64,000 nucleotides of DNA from Planctomycetota bacterium. GTDB taxonomy: Bacteria > Planctomycetota > UBA11346. The notes below the pieces were generated by a model. The model had not been told where the DNA came from, made no database searches, and was given only the letters and a program-made list of their open reading frames with translations. Made by a program: the position numbers and the translations under genes. The stretch lies in contig BJHQ01000012.1 of NCBI GenBank assembly GCA_014193115.1, forward strand, positions 22,803 to 86,802. Direction: 5' to 3'. Positions 19,603 through 29,432 of this stretch are shown piece after piece (within the stretch, counting starts at the first letter, position 1; each line of letters opens with the position of its first letter).

Positions 19603-20967
19603 TCATCCTCGGTAAAAAAAAGGGGTGATGCCGTACTGTGCGCACAGATCTCGGAACTCATGGCTGTTTGCAAAGCCCGTCAGCACCTCACTGCGTGGCA
19701 CTCCGCTGTCGATTCGGTCGGACCAGAACGTTCGACCGCTGGCGTCCGGCTCACGTGCCAAAAGGGTGCGGTAGAGAGCGACCACAAAGCCATCGTTGGA
19801 CAGGTCGCGATTGAGGAATTCGGGGCTGAGGAAGAAATTCCGAGCAAGATTCGCGCCCGACAAAGATCCGCCGACCAATCCATCCTGCCAGAAGGCGATA
19901 CCCTCCGCGTCGCCTTCGCGCTCCAACGACAGTTTGTAAAAGCGGCGGACGAAGCGCCGAACATTGAGCAATTGCAATGACTCGGGCCCGATGGCGTCAA
20001 TCTCGCTGGCGGTGCAAAAACCTCGGAACTCCGGGGAATCCAGGAATTCCCATAGGATATCTTCGCGCAGGACTCCATTGTTGAGCTGTGCGGACCAATA
20101 CGCCAGACTGTCCGGATCGATGGCCCGATCCAAGAAAGCAGCATGCAGTACACCAAGAAATTGGGCGTTAGTGGCATGCAGTCCCTGAAACTCAGGCGAG
20201 AAAACGAAGCTACGCGCCACGACCGCTCCATCTATGTCCCCAGCGGCAAGCTGTCCGCGCCAGTGGAGCAACCCGTCACGATCGGCATCACGGCCAAGGA
20301 TCGCATGATAGAACCGGGCGAGGAAGGGTTCCAACTGATCGATGATGGTGATGGAGAGTTCCGTATCGCAGATGCCGCCGACATTCACACCGGTGACCAG
20401 GAAACGGCTCGTTCCGGGTGTGGTAGCCTGGCCACTGATGTCGCCGTTGAGATCCAGACTCAATCCGTTTGGAAGATTACCTGCACTAAGGAAATAAATA
20501 CCGACGACAGGGTTAGATAGCAATTTGTAGTGGTAGGACTTCCGTAATTTGCCCGACGGCAATACGCTGCTGGTGATCATCGGCGGCAGTTTCGGGATGC
20601 CGTTTTCAGTACCATCGACCTCAATCGTGAACCTCTGGGGGAGGCTGGTTCCCTGCTCATTTGCCGCAGTGACGTAGAAAATGCGGAGACCAGCCTGATC
20701 CGTGGTTCCGCTGATGATTCCGGTGTCTGGAGCCAACGCCAGTCCAGAAGGTAATTGACCGTAAATAATCTGCCAGCTGGCCGGAACACCTGATGCCGTA
20801 AGTTGGACCTGGTAGGGGGAGCCGCCCCGGGTGATCCCCCCACCGCCGGGTGGAGAGATATACCAGGCACTGCCCCGAGGGAGTGTGCGCGTGGTGATCT
20901 CGGGGATGGCCGATTCACCGGCCTGACCTGAAAGCCCGCATGCTGTCAAAATCAGCAAGGCAAACAT
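19603..20967 (-). CDS. DUF4214 domain protein with putative Ig (He_PIG-like) domains, probable lipoprotein
   Basis: Lipobox LTAC; repeated FYHAILGRDADRDGLLHW / FYKLSLEREGDAEGIAFW / LYRTLLAREPDASGRTFW units; 'GLALAPDTGIISGTTD' Ig-like repeats. Confidence 0.82.
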   Translation of the reverse strand: MFALLILTACGLSGQAGESAIPEITTRTLPRGSAWYISPPGGGGITRGGSPYQVQLTASGVPASWQIIYGQLPSGLALAPDTGIISGTTDQAGLRIFYVTAANEQGTSLPQRFTIEVDGTENGIPKLPPMITSSVLPSGKLRKSYHYKLLSNPVVGIYFLSAGNLPNGLSLDLNGDISGQATTPGTSRFLVTGVNVGGICDTELSITIIDQLEPFLARFYHAILGRDADRDGLLHWRGQLAAGDIDGAVVARSFVFSPEFQGLHATNAQFLGVLHAAFLDRAIDPDSLAYWSAQLNNGVLREDILWEFLDSPEFRGFCTASEIDAIGPESLQLLNVRRFVRRFYKLSLEREGDAEGIAFWQDGLVGGSLSGANLARNFFLSPEFLNRDLSNDGFVVALYRTLLAREPDASGRTFWSDRIDSGVPRSEVLTGFANSHEFRDLCAQYGITPFFYRG

Positions 20968-21390
20968 CGGTAAGAACACGCCTTTAGTCCGAGAGACGGA
21001 TCCACATGTTCTGATAGATTGCAAAGCAGTGGCCAGCGACCTCGTGCGAAGCAGACACACCTGGGAGGCCCTTTCGTGGTTGAAGCGGGCTGTATTCGCT
21101 GCACTTGCGGCGATCGGCAATCGGCAGACATGAGCACCGATCTCGGTTTGGCAACACTGGGCAACCTGCCCCCCTGCGGCGCTTGGGGTTGCAGATGGGC
21201 GACGAGGAATGGAGGTCATGGACGTTTCCAGGTCAGGGTCTGGCTAAGCACTTAGCAGGTTTTTCGCCAGTGCAAGCGCATCATCGGCAAACGAGTGGAA
21301 AGCAATGGCCCAGATAAACGTCGCTCCTCAAGCCGATGGAGAAACCCTGCTTTTTCTTTGGCGCTTGGCGATTTTAATGGTTTTCGAGGT

Positions 21391-22338
21391 TCACCGCTTG
21401 GCCAGACCCGCCCAGGCTGCACCGGCGACGGTGATCAGGGAGCCGATCCAGCCGATGAGACCAGGATGCTCGCCGAGCAGGGCCCAGGCGAGGATCAGGG
21501 TCGCGACCGGGCCGATGGTCGTCACCACCGCCATGCGCGGCAGACCAAGGCGCTGCTGCGCCATCGATTGCAGCTGCACGGGTACCACGGTGCAGGCGAT
21601 GGAGAGAACAGCGATCCACGCCAGGGCTTCGCCGGGCACTGCGAGGGCGGCGACCGGACGTGTGAACAGGCATTGCACGATCATCCCGATGGTCGAGCCG
21701 ATCATCGCGATCGGCAGCACCCGCCCGCCAAACCGCCGCACCAGGGGCTCGGTCCCGACCAGGAAGCCGGCGAAGCAGGTGGCGCTGGCGAGGACGAACA
21801 GCACGCCGACGACATCGGCCGTGCCGATCGCGGCATGGCCCGACCAGGCGAGAACGACGCCGAGGTAGGTGACTGTCACCGCCGCGACCAGCGACCGGGT
21901 TGGCATGCGGCGATCGCGCAGATGAATCCACACCACCACCAGCGATGGATAGAGGAACAGCAACGTGCGCTCAAGCCCCGCACCGATGCGCATCAGCCCC
22001 TCGAAGTCGAGCCAGCTCGACAGGTGGTAGCCGAGCAGTCCCCAGGCGGCGATGGTCAGCAGATCGCGCCGCGTGATCGGTTCTCGGCTTCCGTCGCTCG
22101 GGCTGCGGCCGAGATGCCAGGCGATCAGGGCGAAGCACGGGGCGGCGAACAGCATGCGCCACGTGACCAGCACGGTGGCGTCGACCCCGAGCGGAAAGAT
22201 GAAGGCTTTGGCCAGGGTTCCCTTGCAACTGAACAGCAGCGAGAATCCAGCGGCGCAGGCAGTGCCGATGAGCAGTTGGCGGAAGGTGGATTGCTGGGAA
22301 GCGTTGGGGTCAGGGACGGTTGCAGATGCGACGGACAT
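21391..22338 (-). CDS. DMT family transporter (EamA)
   Basis: About ten hydrophobic segments in two repeats; EamA-like pattern. Confidence 0.8.
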   Translation of the reverse strand: MSVASATVPDPNASQQSTFRQLLIGTACAAGFSLLFSCKGTLAKAFIFPLGVDATVLVTWRMLFAAPCFALIAWHLGRSPSDGSREPITRRDLLTIAAWGLLGYHLSSWLDFEGLMRIGAGLERTLLFLYPSLVVVWIHLRDRRMPTRSLVAAVTVTYLGVVLAWSGHAAIGTADVVGVLFVLASATCFAGFLVGTEPLVRRFGGRVLPIAMIGSTIGMIVQCLFTRPVAALAVPGEALAWIAVLSIACTVVPVQLQSMAQQRLGLPRMAVVTTIGPVATLILAWALLGEHPGLIGWIGSLITVAGAAWAGLAKR

Positions 22339-22577
22339 GGCCGGATCGCCAGCGCCGGGATGGTGGCACGAACCCAGGCGCCCGGCGTCGCCCGGGTCGC
22401 GGAAACGACCGCGGCCCGCTCAGATGAGCGGGCCGAAGTCAGTGGAAGGTCACGACGCGCCGCACTCACCCGAGGTCGGGGAGAATCCACCAGCGCGTAA
22501 GCAGGTCGGCGCGACGCATGGCCGGGACTGTGGTCGATGCAGCCGCCGGGCAAGGGTCCGGGCGAACCCGCAATCGC

Positions 22578-23558
22578 TCAGCCCGGATACCAGATCTTTC
22601 GCGGATCGTCCGCTGCACGCCGGTAGTCCCACGCCGCATCGACCAGGCGCGGCAGGTCGTAGAGCGGTTTCCAGCCCAGCAGCAGCCGAGCTTTGCGGTT
22701 GTCGAGCCAGGTGCTGTGAAACCGGCTGCGGATCGGCACCGACGCCAGGCCGCGGGTGCGGGCGAGGTGGGTGGCGACTTCGGCGTAGTCCACCGGTTCG
22801 TCCATGCAGATGTTGAACAACTGTTGTTTTGCACGGGGATGGTCGAGGGCGATCAGCATCGCATCGACCAGATCGTCGACATGGACGAAGTTGCGTTTGA
22901 TCGCCACGCCGGCGCCGTCCTGCAGGATCGGCACCGCTCCGGTCGCGGCGTGGCTGGCGGCGGCCTCCGCGCCGATCAGATCGCGCCACGGCGGTCCGCC
23001 GAATTGGTCGTCGCCAAAGCGTAACGTATAGCGGAAATCGTCCTTTTCCATGATCCACGGCGCCCGCAGGCAGCAGCCGTCGAGCCCGTACTGGATGTAG
23101 TACTGTTCCAGCATCGCCTCTTCGAGGACCTTCGACAGCGCATAGCAGCCGGGATACGGGCTCCAGCGCTGGGTCTCGGTCACCGGCAGCGGATGGGGAT
23201 AGACGAAATGGCCCATCGCGGCGTCACCGCCGATCAGCATGAACCGGCGCAGGCTGGGCGACACCCGGGCCGCTTCGAGCAGCCAGAACAGGCCTTTCAC
23301 GGTGACGTCCATGACGTCTTCTGGCGTTTCCTTGCAAGTCGCTAGGTGGACGACGTGGGTGGCGCCGCGCATCGCCGCGTCGGCCACCGTGCGCTCGGCG
23401 ATCGAACCGCGCACCACCGACAGCCACGGCGATTCGGGCAGCGCCCGCGTATGGCAGAGGGCTCTGACGTGGTCGTCCGGATGAGTCTCGTGCAACCGGT
23501 CGATGAAGCGGCGGCCGACCTTGCCGGTGGCGCCGGTGACCAGGATGGTTCTCGCCAT
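22578..23558 (-). CDS. NAD-dependent epimerase/dehydratase
   Basis: ILVTGATGKVGRRFIDRL Rossmann motif; YALSKVLEE (YxxxK). Confidence 0.9.
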   Translation of the reverse strand: MARTILVTGATGKVGRRFIDRLHETHPDDHVRALCHTRALPESPWLSVVRGSIAERTVADAAMRGATHVVHLATCKETPEDVMDVTVKGLFWLLEAARVSPSLRRFMLIGGDAAMGHFVYPHPLPVTETQRWSPYPGCYALSKVLEEAMLEQYYIQYGLDGCCLRAPWIMEKDDFRYTLRFGDDQFGGPPWRDLIGAEAAASHAATGAVPILQDGAGVAIKRNFVHVDDLVDAMLIALDHPRAKQQLFNICMDEPVDYAEVATHLARTRGLASVPIRSRFHSTWLDNRKARLLLGWKPLYDLPRLVDAAWDYRRAADDPRKIWYPG

Positions 23559-23560
23559 GT

Positions 23561-24412
23561 TCAGCGGGTCTCCGGCAGCAGGGTGGCGAGGCTGCCGATG
23601 TTGCAACGCGTCATCCGTTCGCGGTAGAGCGCCGGATCGAAATAGCACGAGGTGTCGAAGATCCAGGCGTGTTCCGGGTCAGCCTCGCGCCGTTCGTTGG
23701 CCAGATTCAGACGGTCGAGCCAGTCGCGGTTGAGCGGCCAGCGCGTTCCATGGCCGCAATAGGACACATCGATGAAATAGCGGCCGCCGCTGCCTCCGGG
23801 TTTGGCCCGGCGGGCGTGCCAGAGGGCCGAATGGGCAAGCACGGCGCTGCCCGGCGCCAAATGGTCGAAGACTTTTTCGCCGGGCAGGGCGTTGGTGCCG
23901 AAGAGCGAAAGCGCATTGCGCTCGATCACCGCGCGATGGCTGCGCGGCACCACCAGCAGGTCGCCAATGGTTCCGTCGAGCCCGCTCAGGTAATAGAAGA
24001 CGTGGACCATCGGATAGACCCGATTGGTCTGGGGCAGCTGCTCATAGTCCTGGTGCCAATGCACCCCGACGCAGCCGGGGTCGTGGCGGTCGGCGTGGAG
24101 GTGGTGCATCGAGAAGGTCGTCCCGAACAGGCTGCGCACCCGGTCGAGCATTTCCGGCCAGAGCGCCAGGGCGCGCATCGCCGGATAATCGAGGGCATTG
24201 GGCCGCTGCTTGGTCGTCCGCCAAACCTGCACGTAGTCATCGAGTTCGGCGCGGAGCACGGCATTGCGCTCAGCGGGGATCGCTCCGGGCAGGGCCAGGT
24301 AGCCGTCACGTTCGAAATCGCCGCGGGCGTCGCCGGCGCTGACCACCGTGGGCACGGTCGCGTAGGTGTCGGATTCGGTCTGGGCTGGGAGCGGTGCGGT
24401 TTGGGCGAGCAT
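23561..24412 (-). CDS. Phytanoyl-CoA dioxygenase family protein
   Basis: FERDGYLALPGAIP; HWHQDYEQLPQTNRVYPMVHVFYYLS; LLVVPRSHR. Confidence 0.87.
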   Translation of the reverse strand: MLAQTAPLPAQTESDTYATVPTVVSAGDARGDFERDGYLALPGAIPAERNAVLRAELDDYVQVWRTTKQRPNALDYPAMRALALWPEMLDRVRSLFGTTFSMHHLHADRHDPGCVGVHWHQDYEQLPQTNRVYPMVHVFYYLSGLDGTIGDLLVVPRSHRAVIERNALSLFGTNALPGEKVFDHLAPGSAVLAHSALWHARRAKPGGSGGRYFIDVSYCGHGTRWPLNRDWLDRLNLANERREADPEHAWIFDTSCYFDPALYRERMTRCNIGSLATLLPETR

Positions 24413-24545
24413 GGTGGATTCCGGCAGAGTGTGATGACCGACGTTGGTGGATCGTCAGGGATTGGCGAGCTGTGGCGCATTCTAGCGCTCTGGCGTCGCT
24501 GTCTTCGCCGCGTATCGTGACCAGAAATCCGCAGGATGTGATACG

Positions 24546-25364
24546 ATGGCCGGACCGCTGTGGCGCCTCCATTCTTTTGAGAGCCACCAGATCTCACTGG
24601 GGCGACCCGGACGACGCGGCGATTTCATCCGTGAACCTGCCGAAGAGGACTCGGTGGTCTTCCAGCTGACCCTGGGCGGAGCGCTCCACGCCACCTGGCA
24701 CCAGCATGGGACGGTGCGTGATCTCGATGTCACCGCCGGATCCGTGCTGCTCTTCGGCGGTCCGGAGGAAGGCACCCGCTATGTGCCGATCGGCGTGACC
24801 TATCACGGTTTCTGGATGCGCCTGGAAGGAGCCGGCCTGCGCGCCCACTGGGCCAGGCTGCGGTCGAGCTTCGGCACCGTGGTGGCGGTCGCGGTCGAAG
24901 GCAGCGTCATGGAGGTCGCCCGCCGGCTGATTGAGGTCCACGAGGCCCGGGTCGATCCGCTCAGCGAGGCTGCCGCAGTCCATGCCTTCGTCATCGCCTT
25001 ATGGCACGAATTGGGCCGGAATATCGCGACGACTTTGTCTCCGGCCGAGCGCGGGGTCGATGCCATCCTGGCAGCTCCGCATCGTCCCTGGTCGCTGAAG
25101 GTGGTGGCCCGGGAGATGGGCTGCACCCGCGAGCACCTGGCGCGGTGCTTCCGCGATCGGGTCGGCGAACCGCCGGCGACCTGGCTGCGTCAGCGCCGGC
25201 TGGAACGGGCCCGGGATCTGCTGTCGTCCACCGATCTTCCGGTCGCCGCCGTGGTTCGCGCCGCCGGCCTGTCGTCGGTCGATACCCTCGCCCGCCTGGT
25301 CCGTTCAGCCCATGGCTGCTCTCCCGGCGAGCTGCGCCACCGATCAGGCGGTCGCCGGCGCTGA
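24546..25364 (+). CDS. AraC family transcriptional regulator
   Basis: C-terminal HTH: REMGCTREHLARCFRDRVGEPPATWLRQRRLERARDLL. Confidence 0.92.
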   Translation: MAGPLWRLHSFESHQISLGRPGRRGDFIREPAEEDSVVFQLTLGGALHATWHQHGTVRDLDVTAGSVLLFGGPEEGTRYVPIGVTYHGFWMRLEGAGLRAHWARLRSSFGTVVAVAVEGSVMEVARRLIEVHEARVDPLSEAAAVHAFVIALWHELGRNIATTLSPAERGVDAILAAPHRPWSLKVVAREMGCTREHLARCFRDRVGEPPATWLRQRRLERARDLLSSTDLPVAAVVRAAGLSSVDTLARLVRSAHGCSPGELRHRSGGRRR

Positions 25365-25384
25365 GGGCGGCCTGGCGCAGAGGT

Positions 25385-26494
25385 TCAGGTCGCGGCTTTG
25401 GCGGCCTGTGCCGCCTCGGACTTCGCCTCCGCGGCGGCTCGTGCCGCATCCGCGCTGCGCTGTTCCGCCTGACGCCGGCGGATCAGGCCGAGTTCATGGG
25501 CGGTGCCGCGCATCGGCGCGCCATAGCGCGCGGCGTCGAGCATGTGCTGGGAGACCCGCGAGGCGATGACCGAATCCCGGGCCTTGGGATAGCCGGTGTC
25601 CTGGCCGGTGAGGATCGCCTGGGCGACGCGATCGACCATGACATCGAGCTTCTTTCCACCATACGGGCCGGTCTGGTCCACGGTTTTGCTGACGCCGCGC
25701 AGGTGCACATCAACCAGGTTGAAGTCGTGGGAATACCACGCCACGCCGCGGGTGCCGATGGCCTCCAGGCCGCAGCTGATCGAGGTTTTTTCCGCGAGGT
25801 GGCCGTGGATGAAGCCTTGGGTGATGTCGAAGACCACGCCATTGGCGAAGGTGCCGTGGGCGTTGATCCACCACGGCACGGCGTGATCCCACAGGCACAC
25901 GCCCTGGGCATGCCAGGAGGCGTATTCGGCTCCGGCGTACCAGCGGGCGACATCGACATAATGCATGCCGCAATCGTGGAATGGCGGGCCTTCCGGCTCG
26001 TGGCCGCCACCAGGCAGCATCCCGGGGGTCTGGTGGCGGACGCGGACCACCGCCAGGTCGCCGATCTCGCCACTGGCGATAAAGTCGAGGATCAGCCGAT
26101 GGTACCAGGCATTGCGGTTGAAGATGTTCACCGCCACGACCAAGCCGCTGGCTTCGATGGCACCGAGCAGGGACTCCTCTTCGGCCACGGTCGCCGCCAG
26201 AGGTTTTTCAGCGATGACGTGCTTGCCGGCCGCCAACGCGGCCCGAACCAGGGCGGGGCGCGCATCGGCCAGGGTGGCGAGCACGACGACCGAGATGGCC
26301 GGATCGGCGAAGATCGCTGCCGAATCCCGCACCTGCCGGGCCTGCGGGGCGATCTCGCCGGCTCTGGCCAAGGCCGCAGAACTTCGATCGCAAACCGCGC
26401 TCAGGTGCAGTTTCGGCTCTGCCAGGACGGCTTTGATGAAGCCGCAGCCCATGCCGCCGCAGCCGATGACCGCGGTATTGAGAGGGAGGTTCAT
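25385..26494 (-). CDS. Gfo/Idh/MocA family oxidoreductase
   Basis: NTAVIGCGGMGCGFIKAVLAEPKLHLSAVCDRS; AGKHVIAEKPLA. Confidence 0.93.
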   Translation of the reverse strand: MNLPLNTAVIGCGGMGCGFIKAVLAEPKLHLSAVCDRSSAALARAGEIAPQARQVRDSAAIFADPAISVVVLATLADARPALVRAALAAGKHVIAEKPLAATVAEEESLLGAIEASGLVVAVNIFNRNAWYHRLILDFIASGEIGDLAVVRVRHQTPGMLPGGGHEPEGPPFHDCGMHYVDVARWYAGAEYASWHAQGVCLWDHAVPWWINAHGTFANGVVFDITQGFIHGHLAEKTSISCGLEAIGTRGVAWYSHDFNLVDVHLRGVSKTVDQTGPYGGKKLDVMVDRVAQAILTGQDTGYPKARDSVIASRVSQHMLDAARYGAPMRGTAHELGLIRRRQAEQRSADAARAAAEAKSEAAQAAKAAT

Positions 26495-26591
26495 GGAGGT
26501 CTCCGATGCAGACGTTTCCGTTGTGGTCGTCTGCTGATATGGATGATACGCAGGTTGAAATCGCATTGGCAATGGGAAGATTCCCGCAGAT

Positions 26592-27521
26592 ATGGATTTT
26601 TCCGATCTTCCGGCCGATCCGTCCCAGCTCCGCCGCGCGGTGCTCAAGGAGATCGTCGGCCTGGCCGGGCTGGTGATGGCGGATCCCCAGCGCTGGCACC
26701 TGCCGGGCCCACCGGCCCGCGGTCCGCTGCCGGTGGGCCATCTCCATCCGGTTCCCGAGTTGTTCGTCCAGTTCGCCGGAGCCACGACCCTGGTCGCGCC
26801 GGGCGGAGCGCTGCCACTGGCAGCGGGCCAGGTGCTGGTGGTGCCGCCGCGGTTGGTCCATCAGGAATTCCCCGCTGCCAGTTTCGCCAACCTCATCGTC
26901 AAATGCGATGAACACCGATGCCGATACCACCTGCGCTACCGCCGCAGCGGAGGCGAGCCCTGCATCACCGTCAGCGATGAGTTGCACGTCCCCGAGGTGG
27001 CGGCTCTGGGCGGGCATCTCGACCAGGCCTGCCATTGGCGTGGAAACAGCGATGCGTCGGTACCAGGCCAGGAGTCTTGCAAGCAGGCGATCGGGGCTCT
27101 GCTCGGCGTCGCCCTGCTCGATCTGGCGACGGCCTGCGGCCGGGCGCTTGCCGGCAGCGATCCGGAGCAGGCCGATGATCCCGTCGCCCGCTGCCGCGCG
27201 ATCGTCTCTGCCCATGCCGGCGACCCGGATCTGTCGCCGAGCGGCATCGCCAAGCATTGTGGCTGCACCACCGATCACCTGACCCGTCAGATGCGTGCGG
27301 CGGAAGGGCTGGGCCTGGCAGCCTATCTACGTCGAGAACGGCTGCGTCTGGCGGCCCGGCTGCTCGGTCGACCGGGCTGGTCAGTGGCCGAAGCCGCCCG
27401 CGCCGCGGGATTCCGCGATCCAGGGTATTTCAGCCGGTGCTGGCGGCTCGCTCACGGCAAGCCGCCAGGCGCAATGGGCGAGATGCAGGCTGCCACTCGA
27501 TCCACCGCCGTGAAACGGTAG
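26592..27521 (+). CDS. AraC family transcriptional regulator
   Basis: CGCTTDHLTRQMRAAEGLGLAAYLRRERLRLAARLL...VAEAARAAGFRDPGYFSRCWRLAHGKPPG. Confidence 0.92.
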   Translation: MDFSDLPADPSQLRRAVLKEIVGLAGLVMADPQRWHLPGPPARGPLPVGHLHPVPELFVQFAGATTLVAPGGALPLAAGQVLVVPPRLVHQEFPAASFANLIVKCDEHRCRYHLRYRRSGGEPCITVSDELHVPEVAALGGHLDQACHWRGNSDASVPGQESCKQAIGALLGVALLDLATACGRALAGSDPEQADDPVARCRAIVSAHAGDPDLSPSGIAKHCGCTTDHLTRQMRAAEGLGLAAYLRRERLRLAARLLGRPGWSVAEAARAAGFRDPGYFSRCWRLAHGKPPGAMGEMQAATRSTAVKR

Positions 27522-27554
27522 TGGAAACAGATCACCGCCAAGATTGATGGCCGT

Positions 27555-27842
27555 TCAGGGTTTCGGTGACGGTTGGCTGGCGATCAGGACATCATCGGCA
27601 AAGACCGTCCAGGTCGCCTTTCCATGCGCTTCCGTATAGGCGACCTGAAGAAATTTCGCCTCAGGCGGGAGCGTGATGGAAACCCCGTCTATCTTCAAGA
27701 GACGATCTTTGAGCTGAACCGGGCCGGATCCAATCGAGCTCTGCTCGATGGTGGTTGCGATGCGGATCGACCGCGTCTCTGATCCGCACGAGACTGCCGC
27801 CGCAACCACCATCAAGCCCGCCAGGATCCTTTGGATCCTCAT
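27555..27842 (-). CDS. Small hypothetical lipoprotein
   Basis: Signal peptide with Cys (LMVVAAAVSCG). Confidence 0.6.
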   Translation of the reverse strand: MRIQRILAGLMVVAAAVSCGSETRSIRIATTIEQSSIGSGPVQLKDRLLKIDGVSITLPPEAKFLQVAYTEAHGKATWTVFADDVLIASQPSPKP

Positions 27843-27847
27843 GCCGG

Positions 27848-29140
27848 TCAGCCCATGTGCTTGATCATCGCATCAGCGAACGCTGAGCATTTGACCTCAG
27901 TGGCGCCGGGCATCTGGCGGGCGAAGTCATAGGTCACGGTCTTGGCTGCGACGGCGCCGTTCAGGCCCTTGATGATCAGGTCGGCGGCTTCGTTCCAGCC
28001 CAGGTGGCGGAACATCATCTCGCCGGACAGGATCACCGACGACGGATTGACCACGTCTTTGCCAGCGTATTTCGGGGCGGTGCCGTGGGTCGCCTCGAAG
28101 ATCGCGCGGCCGGTCTGGTAATTGATGTTGGCACCGGGGGCGATGCCGATGCCACCGACCTGGGCGGCGAGGGCGTCGCTGATGTAGTCGCCGTTGAGGT
28201 TCAAGGTGGCGATGACGCTGTATTCGGAGGGGCGGAGCAGGATCTGCTGGAGCATCGCGTCGGCGATGACGTCCTTGATGATGATCTTGCGCCCGGTCTT
28301 GGGATTCTTCAGTTCCAGCCACGGTCCTTTGTCGATCACCGTCGCGCCGTATTTGTTCTGGATATAGGCATAGGCCCACTTCATGAAGCCACCTTCGGTG
28401 AACTTCATGATGTTGCCCTTGTGGACGATGGTCAGGTTGGGCTTGTCCTGATTGATGGTGTATTGGATGGCGGCCTCGACCAGGCGTTCGGTGCCTTCGC
28501 GGCTGACCGGCTTGATGCCAAAGCTGGCGGTGTCGGGGAAACGCACCTTCTTCAGTCCGCCCAGTTCCTTGAGCAGCGCCTTGATCTTCTCAGCCTCAGG
28601 GGTGCCCGCTTCGTATTCGATGCCGGCATAGATATCTTCGGTGTTTTCCCGGAAGATGATCATGTCGACCTTCTCGGGTTCCTTCACCGGGCTGGGCACT
28701 CCGGTGAAATACTGCACCGGGCGGACGCAGGCGTACAAATCCAGCATCTGGCGCAGGGCGACGTTGATCGAGCGGATGCCGCCGCCCACCGGCGTGGTCA
28801 TCGGGCCCTTGATGGCGATGATGTAGTCGCGCACGGCGTCGAGGGTCGCCTGGGGCAACCACCATTCCGGCTGGTTGTTCGGGCTGGTCGGATCGCCGCC
28901 GTTCAGCTTCACCGATTTCTCGCCGGCGAAGAGCTCCATCCAGGCGATCTGGCGCTGACCGCCATAGGCCTTGGCCACCGCCGCGTCGAACACCCGCACG
29001 CTTGCCCGCCAGATGTCCGGCCCGGTGCCGTCGCCTTCGATGAAGCCGATGATCGGACGGTTGGGCACCACCAGACGCTGGCCGTCGAGGGTGATCGGCT
29101 GGCCATGGGCGGGGACGACGGGAGCGGTCGGGCTGGGCAT
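27848..29140 (-). CDS. icd: NADP-dependent isocitrate dehydrogenase
   Basis: [92 protein letters not shown]. Confidence 0.96.
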   Translation of the reverse strand: MPSPTAPVVPAHGQPITLDGQRLVVPNRPIIGFIEGDGTGPDIWRASVRVFDAAVAKAYGGQRQIAWMELFAGEKSVKLNGGDPTSPNNQPEWWLPQATLDAVRDYIIAIKGPMTTPVGGGIRSINVALRQMLDLYACVRPVQYFTGVPSPVKEPEKVDMIIFRENTEDIYAGIEYEAGTPEAEKIKALLKELGGLKKVRFPDTASFGIKPVSREGTERLVEAAIQYTINQDKPNLTIVHKGNIMKFTEGGFMKWAYAYIQNKYGATVIDKGPWLELKNPKTGRKIIIKDVIADAMLQQILLRPSEYSVIATLNLNGDYISDALAAQVGGIGIAPGANINYQTGRAIFEATHGTAPKYAGKDVVNPSSVILSGEMMFRHLGWNEAADLIIKGLNGAVAAKTVTYDFARQMPGATEVKCSAFADAMIKHMG

Positions 29141-29432
29141 GGGAGAGGTGTTCGTGGGTGGAAGCGATGCCGCAGAGGCCTGCGGTCGAGGCAGCGCGGG
29201 GGCCGGTCGGCGTCCGCAGGGAAGGGCGCAGGATGGTGCGCAGCGTCGCACCCGCAACCACGGCACCCATGCTCAGCCGCTCGACAGGCCGCGCATGACG
29301 ACCAGATGACATGCGATCGGCTTCCTGCGCTGTGCGAATCGAGTCAGCCTACGCCACGCCTGGGCCGTTGCGCAGGCTCAGCCATCCAGGTCGTTGACGG
29401 TCGCGGGCATCGCCCGACTCTGAAACGATCGT

